This document shows positions 16,469-25,255 of a DNA stretch of 60,883 nucleotides, piece after piece. This DNA comes from Candidatus Aldehydirespirator catecholifindens (GTDB taxonomy: Bacteria > Actinomycetota > Acidimicrobiia > Acidimicrobiales > Aldehydirespiratoraceae), in the NCBI GenBank assembly GCA_028283245.1, contig JAPYNU010000064.1:1-60883 (forward strand), in the 5' to 3' direction. The notes under the pieces were generated by a model. The model was not told the DNA's origin. It worked only from the letters and a program-made list of their open reading frames with translations, and ran no database searches. A program made the position numbers and the translations under genes. Each line of letters starts with the position of its first letter. The stretch's first letter is position 1.

Positions 16469-18763
16469 GTGACCATCACTGAGCCCAAGCCCAGCTACAA
16501 ATATGTCGGCACCCGGCTAGTTCGCCCAGACGGCCTAGAGAAGGTCACGGGCCGGGCGCGTTTCGCGGCCGATCTCAATATCGCCGGACAACTGCACGCA
16601 GTGGTGGTGCGCTCACCGCACGCCCATGCCCGCATCGTGTCCATTGACACGTCAGCCGCCGAAGCTATGCCCGGGGTCAAATCAGTAATCACCGGCGACG
16701 ATTTTCCGGCTGTTGACTCCAGCCACCGCCAATACGACATGTGCGTCAACGTCATCGCCCGAGACAAGGTTTTCTATGAGGGTCATGCCGTTGCTGCAGT
16801 AGCTGCCGCCACCCTCAAGCAGGCTCAAGCAGCGGCCGCGGCAGTCAAAGTCGACTACGAGGTGCTGCCTGCGGTGCTCACCATTGATGAGGCTTTAGCA
16901 GATAATGCGCCTGTGCTGCACTCTCACATGCTCACCCGTGGTGCCGAGCCACCCGCAGAGGCAGCCTCCAACGTGGCTGCCGTCACACGATTCTCAGGCG
17001 GCAATATCGAAGCAGGTTTCGCTGAAGCCGACATTGTGATCGAACGTGAGTTCAGCACCAAGCCGGTGCATCAGGGTTACATAGAGCCTCACGCTTGCGT
17101 GGCTGACACCGGTCAGGACGGCTACGCCACGATCTGGTGCTCATCGCAGGGGCATTTCAATGTGCGATCATCCACAGCCACACTGCTCGGCTGGGAAACC
17201 ACTCGCATCAAAGTGATGCCCGCTGAGATAGGTGGCGGCTTCGGTGGCAAAACCACCATCTACCTTGAGCCTTTAGCGGTTGCTCTGTCGTCGCAGGCTG
17301 GGCGTCCAGTCAAGATGGTGATGACTCGCAGCGAAGTGTTCCGTGCTACGGGCCCTTCGCCTAGCACCAAGATCCGCGTCAAGCTCGGTGCCAAAAAAGA
17401 CGGCACGCTTATCGCCGGTGACGCGTATTTGGTTTATAGCAACGGCGCATATGCAGGCGCTGGCGGGATGCTCGGGGCGATGACGGTGTTCGAGTCGTAC
17501 AACATCGCCAATTTCGGAGTCGAAGCTCTTGATGTGGTGATGAATACGGCACGGTCTGCGGCTTATCGCGCTCCGGCAGCGCCGCTGACTGCTTTCGCCA
17601 CCGAGACCGTGCTTGACGAAATCGCCGAAAAGCTCGGCATCGAAGCGATGGAGCTTCGCCTCAAGAACGCAGTCACCGAAGGCGACCTGTCGACGATGGG
17701 CTTCCCGTTGGCGCGTATCGGGTTTGTGGAATGCCTCGAAGCGATCCGCAGTCATCCGCATTTCAATGCGCCACTGGCACCGAATCAGGGCCGTGGACTG
17801 GCTGCTGGCTACTGGTTCAACATCGGTGAGTCGTCTAGCGCCACCGTTAACCTCAACGAGGACGGCACCGCCACGGTGGTCACCGGCAGCCCCGACATTG
17901 GCGGCAGTCGAGCCTCGATGGCGCTGATGGCCGCTGAAGAACTCGGCATTGATCCGCATGACATTCGCCCGGTGGTGGGCGACACTGAAGCTGTCGGTTT
18001 CACCGACGTGACCGAAGGCAGCAGAGCCACATTCGCCACAGGCATGGCCGTAGTGCAGGCGTGCCGAAATATGGTTGTTGAGCTTCGAGGTCGGGCAGCC
18101 AAGATGATGGAAGTCGAAGTTGATGACATCAACTGGGTGGATGGTCACGCTGTCTACGTAGGTAACGGTGACTCTGCTAGTGGTTCTTCTGGAGATTCTG
18201 CTGCCAAGGAGTCGTTGTCGCTGGCAGCGATCGCCCGCAAAGCCAAGCGCACCGGCGGCCCGCTTACAGCAACCGGCTCACTAGAAGCTCACGGTGCTGG
18301 CCCCGCTTTTGCGGTTCATCTCTGCGATGTTGAGGTTGATCCCGGCACCGGTGTGGTTCGGATCGTGCGTTACACCGCCGCGCAGGACGCTGGCACGGCG
18401 ATCCATCCCAGCTACGTGGAAGGCCAGATCCAAGGTGGTGTCGCCCAGGGAGTGGGCTGGGCCCTCAACGAGGAATACATCTACGCCCCAGACGGGGTGA
18501 TGGAAAATCCTGGATTCCTTGATTATCGGGTGCCGGTGGCTTCGGATCTGCCGATGATTGATGCCGTGATCGTGGAAGTGCCCAACCCGGCGCATCCCTA
18601 CGGGGTGCGTGGCGTGGGTGAGGCTGGGATCGTGCCTCCAATACCAGCGGTAGCTAATGCTATTCATAGTGCAACTGGCTGTCGTATTCGTGATTTGCCG
18701 ATGTCGCCTGTGCGGGTTCTGGAGGCAATCACCGCTGGTGGAGCTTCCGCTAACGGCAGTTGA
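16469..18763 (+). CDS. Molybdenum hydroxylase, large molybdopterin-binding subunit (xanthine dehydrogenase family)
   Basis: A 764-residue subunit with the molybdopterin-cytosine-dinucleotide site motifs QGHFNVRSSTATLL (about 228), GGGFGGKTTIYLEP (about 256) and the catalytic Glu in GVGEAGIVPP (about 716). The active-site loop is AAYRAPAAP (about 367), not the AYxCSFR of true form I CO dehydrogenase nor AYRGAGR of form II. I therefore do not call it coxL: it oxidises an unknown N-heterocycle, aldehyde or acyl compound. The GTG start is set by AGGAG ten bases upstream. A MoaD-like gene follows. Confidence 0.85.
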   Translation: MTITEPKPSYKYVGTRLVRPDGLEKVTGRARFAADLNIAGQLHAVVVRSPHAHARIVSIDTSAAEAMPGVKSVITGDDFPAVDSSHRQYDMCVNVIARDKVFYEGHAVAAVAAATLKQAQAAAAAVKVDYEVLPAVLTIDEALADNAPVLHSHMLTRGAEPPAEAASNVAAVTRFSGGNIEAGFAEADIVIEREFSTKPVHQGYIEPHACVADTGQDGYATIWCSSQGHFNVRSSTATLLGWETTRIKVMPAEIGGGFGGKTTIYLEPLAVALSSQAGRPVKMVMTRSEVFRATGPSPSTKIRVKLGAKKDGTLIAGDAYLVYSNGAYAGAGGMLGAMTVFESYNIANFGVEALDVVMNTARSAAYRAPAAPLTAFATETVLDEIAEKLGIEAMELRLKNAVTEGDLSTMGFPLARIGFVECLEAIRSHPHFNAPLAPNQGRGLAAGYWFNIGESSSATVNLNEDGTATVVTGSPDIGGSRASMALMAAEELGIDPHDIRPVVGDTEAVGFTDVTEGSRATFATGMAVVQACRNMVVELRGRAAKMMEVEVDDINWVDGHAVYVGNGDSASGSSGDSAAKESLSLAAIARKAKRTGGPLTATGSLEAHGAGPAFAVHLCDVEVDPGTGVVRIVRYTAAQDAGTAIHPSYVEGQIQGGVAQGVGWALNEEYIYAPDGVMENPGFLDYRVPVASDLPMIDAVIVEVPNPAHPYGVRGVGEAGIVPPIPAVANAIHSATGCRIRDLPMSPVRVLEAITAGGASANGS

Positions 18764-18860
18764 CGCTCTCGAAGTCGTCTGAGAAACCGCTGCCGCTGCC
18801 GGTGCGGTCAGCGGCTCGGTGGCTGCTGGCGCAACACGGAGAACACGGAGGGCATTGGTG

Positions 18861-19109
18861 ATGACCGTTCGAGTGCATCTGAGTTCCAATCTGCGAGGCC
18901 CAACCGACGGTATTGCTGATATCAAAGGCAGCGGCACCACTGTGGGGGCATTGATTGATGATCTCGATCATCAATATCCAGGGCTTGGCGACACTCTGCG
19001 TTCAGGGGTGTCGGTGGTGATCGACGGCTTGCTGATAGCGCATCCGCAATACCATCAGCTGAACGACGGGGTGCAAGTATTCTTTGTGCCTCAAAGCGCT
19101 GGTGGCTAA
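18861..19109 (+). CDS. MoaD/ThiS-family sulfur carrier protein
   Basis: An 82-residue ubiquitin-like protein starting at MTVRVHLSSNLRG and ending in the diagnostic Gly-Gly (QSAGG). The C-terminal Gly is adenylated and thiocarboxylated, and the carrier donates sulfur, for MoaD to the dithiolene of molybdopterin. Its position directly behind a molybdenum hydroxylase suggests it serves that cofactor. The ATG at 18861 is chosen for its AGGG site and fit to the family; an upstream in-frame extension is low-complexity. Its last codons overlap the end of convergent hisC. Confidence 0.8.
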   Translation: MTVRVHLSSNLRGPTDGIADIKGSGTTVGALIDDLDHQYPGLGDTLRSGVSVVIDGLLIAHPQYHQLNDGVQVFFVPQSAGG

Positions 19110-20230
19110 GGCTGAATTGCAGCGGTATCGGTCAATGCTTTCAGGAAGCGGTCGTTTTGGGCTGGGGTGCCCACAGTAACCCGAATTCCGACCCCTGGAA
19201 ATGGGCGGATCACCACACCGCGTTGCTCCAGTCCTCGGCACACTTCGCTGCTGCGGTCACCCAACGCCAGCCACAAGAAATTGCCTTGCGGTTCGGGTAT
19301 GTCCCAGCCGTTGGCAGCCAAAGCTGAGACCATCCGAGACCGCTCGGCTGTGATGGCTGCCACCTGCTGGTGAACCTCAGCGGCGGCATCGTTGCTGAGG
19401 GCGGCTAGGGCTGCAGCCTGGGCAGCGCTGCTCACACTGAAAGGAACGGCGCACTTGTTGACTGCGGCTATCACCTGTTGATGAGCCATCATGTAACCCA
19501 CTCGGAGACCGGCCAAGCCATACGCCTTGGAGAATGTCCTGACGATGCCCACATTGTCGAAACGGGGCAGCAGATCAGTTATAGGGTCGCCTAGCGCAGA
19601 GTCGGCGAACTCTCGATAGGCCTCATCAACCAGCACCAAAACGTCAGCGGGGATGCTTTCAACAAACCGTGCCAGCGCCGAGGTTGTCACGGCTGTGCCA
19701 GTGGGATTGTTGGGGTTAGCTAGCAGCACCAGTTTGGTGCGCGGTGTCACCGCCTCGGCGACTGCATTCAAGTCGAAAGCATGATTGGTGTTCAGCGGCA
19801 CTCGTACCAGGTTGCCAGCCATGAGTTGCACCGCAATTGGGTAAGCCTCAAATGAGATCCAAGGGCTGATCACCTCATCACCGGGGTCAACGAAAGCTTT
19901 GACGAGTTGATACAGCAGAGCCGCCGACCCACTACCGACCGTTACCTGAGATATCGCCAGCCCGAGGCGCTGCGCCAGAGCCTCACGCAGTTCTGTGGCG
20001 CTGTGATCACAGTAGAGGTTGCTGCCTCGACACGCTTGGGCTGCTGCTTCAACCACAACAGCAGGCGGCGGGTAGGGGTTCTCGTTGGAGGTCAGCTTGA
20101 CGACATCGCTGATGCTCTGTTGGCGTGCGGCTTGCTCAGCGGTCTTGCCTGGCTTATAGGCAGGTAAAGCATCAACGGCTGGGCGCACCCGCCCAATCGG
20201 AGTCGAAATGTCGGTGCGCTTAGAAGCCAT
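19106..20230 (-). CDS. hisC: Histidinol-phosphate aminotransferase (or aromatic aminotransferase of the same family)
   Basis: A 374-residue fold-type I PLP aminotransferase. It shows LTSNENPYPPP near the N-terminus, NPNNPTG (about 173), DEAY (about 202) and the Schiff-base Lys in FSKAYGLAGLR (about 233), all standard for HisC. It converts imidazole-acetol phosphate and glutamate to histidinol phosphate. Actinobacterial HisC paralogues can act on phenylalanine or tyrosine, and the gene stands apart from other his genes here, so that alternative remains. It diverges from the ROK regulator gene. Confidence 0.85.
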   Translation of the reverse strand: MASKRTDISTPIGRVRPAVDALPAYKPGKTAEQAARQQSISDVVKLTSNENPYPPPAVVVEAAAQACRGSNLYCDHSATELREALAQRLGLAISQVTVGSGSAALLYQLVKAFVDPGDEVISPWISFEAYPIAVQLMAGNLVRVPLNTNHAFDLNAVAEAVTPRTKLVLLANPNNPTGTAVTTSALARFVESIPADVLVLVDEAYREFADSALGDPITDLLPRFDNVGIVRTFSKAYGLAGLRVGYMMAHQQVIAAVNKCAVPFSVSSAAQAAALAALSNDAAAEVHQQVAAITAERSRMVSALAANGWDIPEPQGNFLWLALGDRSSEVCRGLEQRGVVIRPFPGVGIRVTVGTPAQNDRFLKALTDTAAIQP

Positions 20231-20419
20231 TGCACAAGTCTGCCCGCGAAGTCATTCAAAGAGCGACGCTAAGTGCAGATACCGGCAGCCTAGTTCCACT
20301 ACGAATACCTGCCCGACCTGCTTGCAAGCGATCAGTTCTAGGAGTTGGCAAGCGCTTGTGGCCTTGTCTGCACTACGCAACTTCAGTTAGCAATTTCACT
20401 GAATGGTCTCAAGAGCCAC

Positions 20420-20451
20420 TTGACAGGAGATTAGTAAGATAGTATTACTAA
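20420..20451 (+). promoter_or_regulatory. Promoter and palindromic operator of the ROK operon
   Basis: TTGACA (20420-20425) and TATTAC (20443-20448) have a 17-base spacer. A palindrome with arms TTAGTAA (20431-20437) and TTACTAA (20445-20451) covers the spacer and -10. The ATG at 20456 lies eight bases past the -10, so the message is probably leaderless. The operator position fits repression by the first gene product. Confidence 0.75.
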
Positions 20452-20455
20452 CAAT

Positions 20456-21646
20456 ATGGCGGAGAGTTCTGGCTCGGGCTTGCTGCGGTTGCTCAACGGT
20501 CAGCGCATAGTGGATGCCCTGTTCGCTGCCCACCCGTCTCGCATGTCAAGGGCTGGGATAGCACGTGCCACTGGATTGTCTAAGCCGACCGTGTCTGCTC
20601 TGGTCGCCGATTTCGAGTCAGCAGGGCTGTTGCGGGTGTCTGAGGAAAGCCCGAGTTCTGGGACGATCGGACGTCCCGCTGCTCTCTATGAGCTGGTGAC
20701 ATCCGCACGGCATTCGGTGGTGGCCGACATCGGGGCCACCAAAGTGCTCGTCGGCGTATCGGATCTGTTCGGCGAGCTGGTCGCCGAACATGAATTCACT
20801 ACAGGTCCTGATGCTCGAACCACGCTTGATCACCTCGCCGAAACATCAACCGAGTTGCTGCGAGGTATAGCAGGTGGATGTCAGGCAGTGTGTGTGGGAG
20901 TGCCTGGCATCTACAGGCCTGAACGGGACCGTGTTGAGCAGGCTCTCAACCTGCCCGGCTTCGACGACTTAGCGTTGAGTGCTTGGCTTTCCGAGCGGTT
21001 CAAGGCCACCATATACGTTGAGAACGATGTCAACCTGGCCGCTTTAGGTGAGTTGGCCTCGATACGAGACGAACAGACAGACAGTGACTTCGCCGCCATT
21101 TCGGTAGGCACAGGCATCGGCATGGGAATGGTCGTTGGAGGCGATCTATATCGCGGTGGCACGGGATCAGCAGGCGAGCTGGGCTCACTGCTGCTTTCAG
21201 CACCTCAATCGGGCACGACTGCGTTAACGCTTGAAGATGTGGCCTCTGCGCCGTCAATCTGCAAACGGTTCGGACGGGCTATTGAAAAAGGTCTGCATTC
21301 CAAGTTGGACGCAAACGCTGATGTTCCCGAAATTTTCGCTGCCGCTGCAGCTGGTGATGAAGCTGTCTCCTGGGTTCTTGACGAGGCTGCGGCCGCTATG
21401 GCGTTGGCAGTCTCGCACCTTTGCCTGATCGCGGATCCAATCCAGATCATGTTTGGTGGTGGAGTCGGTGCAAACCCAGTGTTTGTGAAGGCCGTTGAGC
21501 GTCGTCTAAGCAAGCTCGTGGCAGCGCCTCCAAAGCTGACTGCTTCAACACTTGGCCGCAAGGCCGCGCTGATCGGTGCTGTGTCAATATCGCTGAGGCT
21601 CATCCACGAATCTCTGGTTGTTGAGATGCTGGGGGATCAGCCATGA
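20456..21646 (+). CDS. ROK-family transcriptional regulator
   Basis: A 396-residue repressor with an N-terminal winged helix (AGIARATGLSKPTVSALV, about 33-50) and a ROK domain (DIGATKVLVG about 91, VENDVNLAALGE about 188, VGTGIGMG about 219). The zinc motif CxCGxxGCxE that normally shapes the sugar site is missing; the region reads SAGELGSLLLSAP. The protein may therefore bind a ligand differently from NagC/Mlc/XylR. It heads a seven-gene operon and probably represses it through the palindrome covering the promoter. It overlaps the next gene by four bases. Confidence 0.88.
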   Translation: MAESSGSGLLRLLNGQRIVDALFAAHPSRMSRAGIARATGLSKPTVSALVADFESAGLLRVSEESPSSGTIGRPAALYELVTSARHSVVADIGATKVLVGVSDLFGELVAEHEFTTGPDARTTLDHLAETSTELLRGIAGGCQAVCVGVPGIYRPERDRVEQALNLPGFDDLALSAWLSERFKATIYVENDVNLAALGELASIRDEQTDSDFAAISVGTGIGMGMVVGGDLYRGGTGSAGELGSLLLSAPQSGTTALTLEDVASAPSICKRFGRAIEKGLHSKLDANADVPEIFAAAAAGDEAVSWVLDEAAAAMALAVSHLCLIADPIQIMFGGGVGANPVFVKAVERRLSKLVAAPPKLTASTLGRKAALIGAVSISLRLIHESLVVEMLGDQP

Positions 21647-22893
21647 TGAGCCTGCCTGAGCAGGTAGCAGCCGCAGTCGACGACGCAGCAATCACCGAAC
21701 TTGTATGTGAAGCTGTGCGCATCCCAAGCGTGACACCCCACGAGAACGCCTTTGCGGATTGGGCAAGCCGACAGATGACCGAGTCGAACTCTTTTGACTC
21801 GGTTGAACTTCACGATTGCGAACCAGGGCGACCCAACGTGTGGGGCACAGTCGGAGGTGGCTCGGGTCAGTCGTTGCTTCTTACTGGCCATATGGACACC
21901 GTGGCCGTTGACGACTGGGCTCAGCATTGGAAAGGAACCGACCGCGAGGATCCTTTCGGAGCGCATGTTATTGATGGCGAGATCTGGGGCCGAGGAGTCG
22001 CCGATCAGAAAGCCGGAATCTGCGCCATAATCGAAGCGCTGAGAGCATTCCACCGAGTCGGGCTGCGCCCGGCTGGGCGTGTGTCGACATTGTTCGTCTG
22101 CGACGAGGAGTCAGGCCAGCCTGGCAGCGGTGTCTCAGCCGGGATGCGAGCCGCTGTTGAGGGCCTTGCTGGACCACGACCCGCAGCAGACTTCGCTGTT
22201 TATACCGAACCGACCACCTCCGCGATCTACACCGCCCAGATGGGTTTCCTCATCGCTGACATCGTCTACACGGGAGTCTCGGCCTACTTCGGTCGCCCTG
22301 AACTGGGTGTTGATGCCCTGAAGGCTGGACATCAACTGCTGGAACACCTGTGGGATCATTCCGACACGCTGAGGGCTTCAGTGCCGACGCATGATCTGCT
22401 GGGACAGGCCTTTCTGTTGGTCACCTCGGTCACCTCGGGGGGCAATATCGCTGTGCCGGGACGCTTTGAGTTGTCGCTGATCCGCAAGATTCTCCCCGTC
22501 GAAAGCCTTGATGAAGCTGCTGAGAGCATCCGCTCGATTGCCACCGATGTCGCTAACAAGCACGGCGTGGAATGTGAAGTGACCTTCAGCGCACCGCGTG
22601 ATCATCGCTTCGGTGGCACCCCCGACGAGATCGCCGCTGAGCATCCAGGTGTGGCTGCGCTGGCTAGTTCAATCGAATCCGTTACCGGTGAGCCAGCGCG
22701 CATTGAAGGTGCCCCCTACTGGTCAGAAAAGCCGTTCCTGCGTGAACTAGGGATCGGCGGCGTGTATTTTGCACCCGGCGACATCTCTAGCTGTCATACT
22801 CCGTTTGAGCACCTCGCCATCGACGAACTGGTGACCGCCACCCGCACTTTGGCGCACTTCATCGCGCAATGGTGCGGGGCCGAAGATCTATAA
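21643..22893 (+). CDS. M20-family metallopeptidase / deacylase (ArgE/DapE type)
   Basis: A 416-residue co-catalytic zinc hydrolase. Visible ligands and motifs are LTGHMDTVA (HxD, about 84), GRGVADQKAG (bridging Asp, about 115), FVCDEESGQ (Glu pair, about 154) and the late His in SCHTPFEH (about 385). M20 enzymes remove acyl or peptide groups from small amino-acid conjugates. Translational coupling to the ROK regulator and the transporter genes downstream suggest it processes the imported compound. The precise substrate cannot be assigned. Confidence 0.85.
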   Translation: MMSLPEQVAAAVDDAAITELVCEAVRIPSVTPHENAFADWASRQMTESNSFDSVELHDCEPGRPNVWGTVGGGSGQSLLLTGHMDTVAVDDWAQHWKGTDREDPFGAHVIDGEIWGRGVADQKAGICAIIEALRAFHRVGLRPAGRVSTLFVCDEESGQPGSGVSAGMRAAVEGLAGPRPAADFAVYTEPTTSAIYTAQMGFLIADIVYTGVSAYFGRPELGVDALKAGHQLLEHLWDHSDTLRASVPTHDLLGQAFLLVTSVTSGGNIAVPGRFELSLIRKILPVESLDEAAESIRSIATDVANKHGVECEVTFSAPRDHRFGGTPDEIAAEHPGVAALASSIESVTGEPARIEGAPYWSEKPFLRELGIGGVYFAPGDISSCHTPFEHLAIDELVTATRTLAHFIAQWCGAEDL

Positions 22894-22914
22894 ACCGGAC
22901 CCATTGGAGGGGCC

Positions 22915-24171
22915 ATGAAAACCAAAGCAAAGATGCCCAAGTGGCTGTTGATTGTTTCGCTGCTAGCAGTGTTCGCCATCGTGGCGGCTGCCTGCGGCGA
23001 CGATGACGACGACGACGCATCTCAAAGTGACACAGACACATCGGAGCCTGCAACAGGTTCTGATACTGAAACGCCGGATCCTGATTCTGCGACCGAAACA
23101 GAAGACGAACCTGCGGGCGGCTCAGGAGGCGCATCTGCGACCGATGAGGGGAGCGAGATGATGCCGGGTGCGCCTGTGACTCAGGGGCCTGGTGGTGAGG
23201 AGGCTGTGCCTGCTAGTGAGATCAGTCTTAGCGTTGAACAGATCGCTGAGGTGCGTGCGGGTGAACATACTGCTGCGCTTTTGTGGCATACCTCAGGAGC
23301 TTTCGTGGAAGCAGTCAGCCGAGGTGCTCGTGATGCTTTCGCTGAGATTGGTGTGGAAGTAATCGCTGAAACCAACGCCGAATTTGATGCTGCGCAGCAA
23401 GCTAATGACGTAGAAACAGTGATGGCACAAAACCCTGACGCGATTATTAGTTTGGCTATTGGTCCTGATTCTGGCGCTGAAGCTTTCCGCCCGGCTGTGG
23501 ATGCTGGTGTGCAGCTAGTGTTTTTGTCGAACGTGCCTCAAGGCTATGTTCATGGTCAAGATTATGTAAGTATCGTTACTGATGATCTTGCTGCTATGGG
23601 TATCACTGCTGCTGATCTGCTCGCAGACGCGATCGGTGGCGAAGGCGAAATCGGATATATCTTCCATGACGCTGCCTATTACGTCACTAACCAGCGTGAT
23701 CAAGCATTCAAATCGTGGATAGAAATCAACTATCCTGATATTGAAATCGTTGCTGAGCAAGGACTCGCTGATCCAGCAGCCGCTGAAGAAATCGCGGCAG
23801 CGATGCTGACACGTAATCCTGGTCTTGATGGTATTTACGCTCCGTGGGCGGCTGGTCCCGCTGACGGAGTACTAGCCGCACTACGTGCTGCTGGTGCTTC
23901 AGATGTGGCGCTAGTGACAATGGACCTTGATACCAACGTGTCACTTGACATGGTCGAAGGCGGCAACGTCAAAGGCATCGCCGCGGACGAGGCCTACAAC
24001 CTTGGACGCACCATGGCCATCGCCAGCGCACACGGGCTACTCGGCCTGCCAGCACCAGCATTCGCAGTAGTACCCGCCGTTGGGGTCACAGCCGACAACA
24101 TCATCGACGGCTACCAACAATCACTAGCCACCCAACCACCACAAGAAATCCTCGACGCCCTCGGAGGCTGA
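22915..24171 (+). CDS. Sugar-type ABC transporter substrate-binding lipoprotein
   Basis: A 418-residue protein. A lipoprotein signal (KMPKWLLIVSLLAVFAIVAA then Cys27) is followed by an acidic, Ser/Thr/Asp-rich tether of about 85 residues. The ligand-binding domain of the ribose/LacI periplasmic type I fold follows (for example FAEIGVEVIAETNAEFDAAQ and the ITADNIIDGY end). It would sit on the outer face of the membrane and deliver ligand to the downstream permease. A GGAGG site precedes the ATG by six bases. A strong hairpin after its stop may raise its transcript level over the permease. Confidence 0.88.
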   Translation: MKTKAKMPKWLLIVSLLAVFAIVAAACGDDDDDDASQSDTDTSEPATGSDTETPDPDSATETEDEPAGGSGGASATDEGSEMMPGAPVTQGPGGEEAVPASEISLSVEQIAEVRAGEHTAALLWHTSGAFVEAVSRGARDAFAEIGVEVIAETNAEFDAAQQANDVETVMAQNPDAIISLAIGPDSGAEAFRPAVDAGVQLVFLSNVPQGYVHGQDYVSIVTDDLAAMGITAADLLADAIGGEGEIGYIFHDAAYYVTNQRDQAFKSWIEINYPDIEIVAEQGLADPAAAEEIAAAMLTRNPGLDGIYAPWAAGPADGVLAALRAAGASDVALVTMDLDTNVSLDMVEGGNVKGIAADEAYNLGRTMAIASAHGLLGLPAPAFAVVPAVGVTADNIIDGYQQSLATQPPQEILDALGG

Positions 24172-24187
24172 TACAAACTTGCCTGAC

Positions 24188-24225
24188 GCACCGGACGCAG
24201 CCCAGAGGTTGGCTGCGTCCGGTGC
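24188..24225 (+). terminator. Perfect intercistronic hairpin between binding protein and permease
   Basis: A perfect 15-bp stem (24188-24202 with 24211-24225) around an eight-base loop, 16 bases after the binding-protein stop. No T run follows. Such hairpins commonly stabilise the upstream message, giving excess binding protein over permease, or act as partial terminators. Confidence 0.75.
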
Positions 24226-24252
24226 CGATAGCAACAACACTGCGAGGAACTC

Positions 24253-25254
24253 ATGACAGACAGCTCTGTTGCACCAACGAGCAAACTGGCGGCTGCAACT
24301 CAGTGGCTTGACCGCAGACGCAGCGACGCTGGTTTGCGCCCTTATGTGGTGTATCTGGCGGCTCTGCTGATCTTCGCGCTGTTTGCGATCATCCTGCGAG
24401 ATGACGGGTTTCTCACCGCCAACAATCTGCTCAACATCGGTCGCCAGGCCACCCCTATCGCTGTGATGGCCGTAGGCATGGCTTTCGCGCTGGCCGCTTC
24501 GGAGATTGATCTGTCGATCGGGTCTGTGTGTGCTTTTTCGTCGCTGGTGGCGGCAGCCGGAGTTGCGAACTACGGCTTCGTTGCTGGTGCAGTGATCGCA
24601 GTGGTTGTGGGTGCCGGGATCGGGCTCCTCAACGGGGTGATCGCCGTCAAGGTGCGCATTCCGTCGTTTCTGGTGACCCTGGGAATGCTCGGGATCGTTA
24701 GCGGCGTAGCCCGCAACATGAACAACCTTCAGTCGCGGCCCATCCGCAACGACAATTTCTTTGCCGTTTTCGGTGGCGGGTCGTTGGGGCCTGTTTCGTC
24801 TCTGCTGATCTGGACCGTGATAGTGGGCCTGATCGGGCATCTTGTGCTGCACCAGTTGCGCTGGGGACGTCATGTGCTGTCGGTTGGTGCTGACCGCTCC
24901 GCAGCTGCGGCGCTCGGCATCAACACCGACCGTATTCGCATCACCGCACTAATGGCCAGCGCTGCGGCGGCTTCGTTCGCGGGTGTGCTGCTCGCTGGCC
25001 GGCTCGCTATCGGACGTCACGACCTGGGCGAGAACCTGCTGCTCACGGTGATCGCAGCGGTAGTCATCGGCGGCACCAACCTGTTCGGCGGTCGTGCCTC
25101 GGTAGCCGGGGCCATTGTCGGGTCGGTGGTGATGGCCATGCTCAACAACGGTCTCATCCTCATGGGCCTGCGGGTCTCGGACCAGCTGATAGCCCGTGGT
25201 GCGATCATCATTTTGGCGGTAGCGCTAAGCATGAGAGAGCAAAAGGAGACCTGA
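24253..25254 (+). CDS. Sugar-type ABC transporter permease (RbsC family)
   Basis: A 333-residue protein with about nine hydrophobic segments and the BPD_transp_2 family pattern: AVGMAFALAASEIDLSIGS (about 75-93), a GANxxAAxxLGI-like VGADRSAAAALGINTDRIR (about 214) and VVIGGTNLFGGRAS (about 272). It probably works as a homodimer with the single-domain ATPase encoded two genes downstream. A GAGGAAC site lies just before the ATG. Confidence 0.9.
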   Translation: MTDSSVAPTSKLAAATQWLDRRRSDAGLRPYVVYLAALLIFALFAIILRDDGFLTANNLLNIGRQATPIAVMAVGMAFALAASEIDLSIGSVCAFSSLVAAAGVANYGFVAGAVIAVVVGAGIGLLNGVIAVKVRIPSFLVTLGMLGIVSGVARNMNNLQSRPIRNDNFFAVFGGGSLGPVSSLLIWTVIVGLIGHLVLHQLRWGRHVLSVGADRSAAAALGINTDRIRITALMASAAAASFAGVLLAGRLAIGRHDLGENLLLTVIAAVVIGGTNLFGGRASVAGAIVGSVVMAMLNNGLILMGLRVSDQLIARGAIIILAVALSMREQKET

Positions 25255-25255
25255 C

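Noticed and set aside
17273-18148. Open frame of 291 codons antisense to the molybdenum hydroxylase large subunit
   Set aside because: Same reasoning: it overlaps catalytic motifs of a real gene, has no signal or domain, and no ribosome site.
14992-18763. Annotation as aerobic CO dehydrogenase (coxMSL)
   Set aside because: The large subunit lacks the AYxCSFR loop of form I and the AYRGAGR loop of form II.
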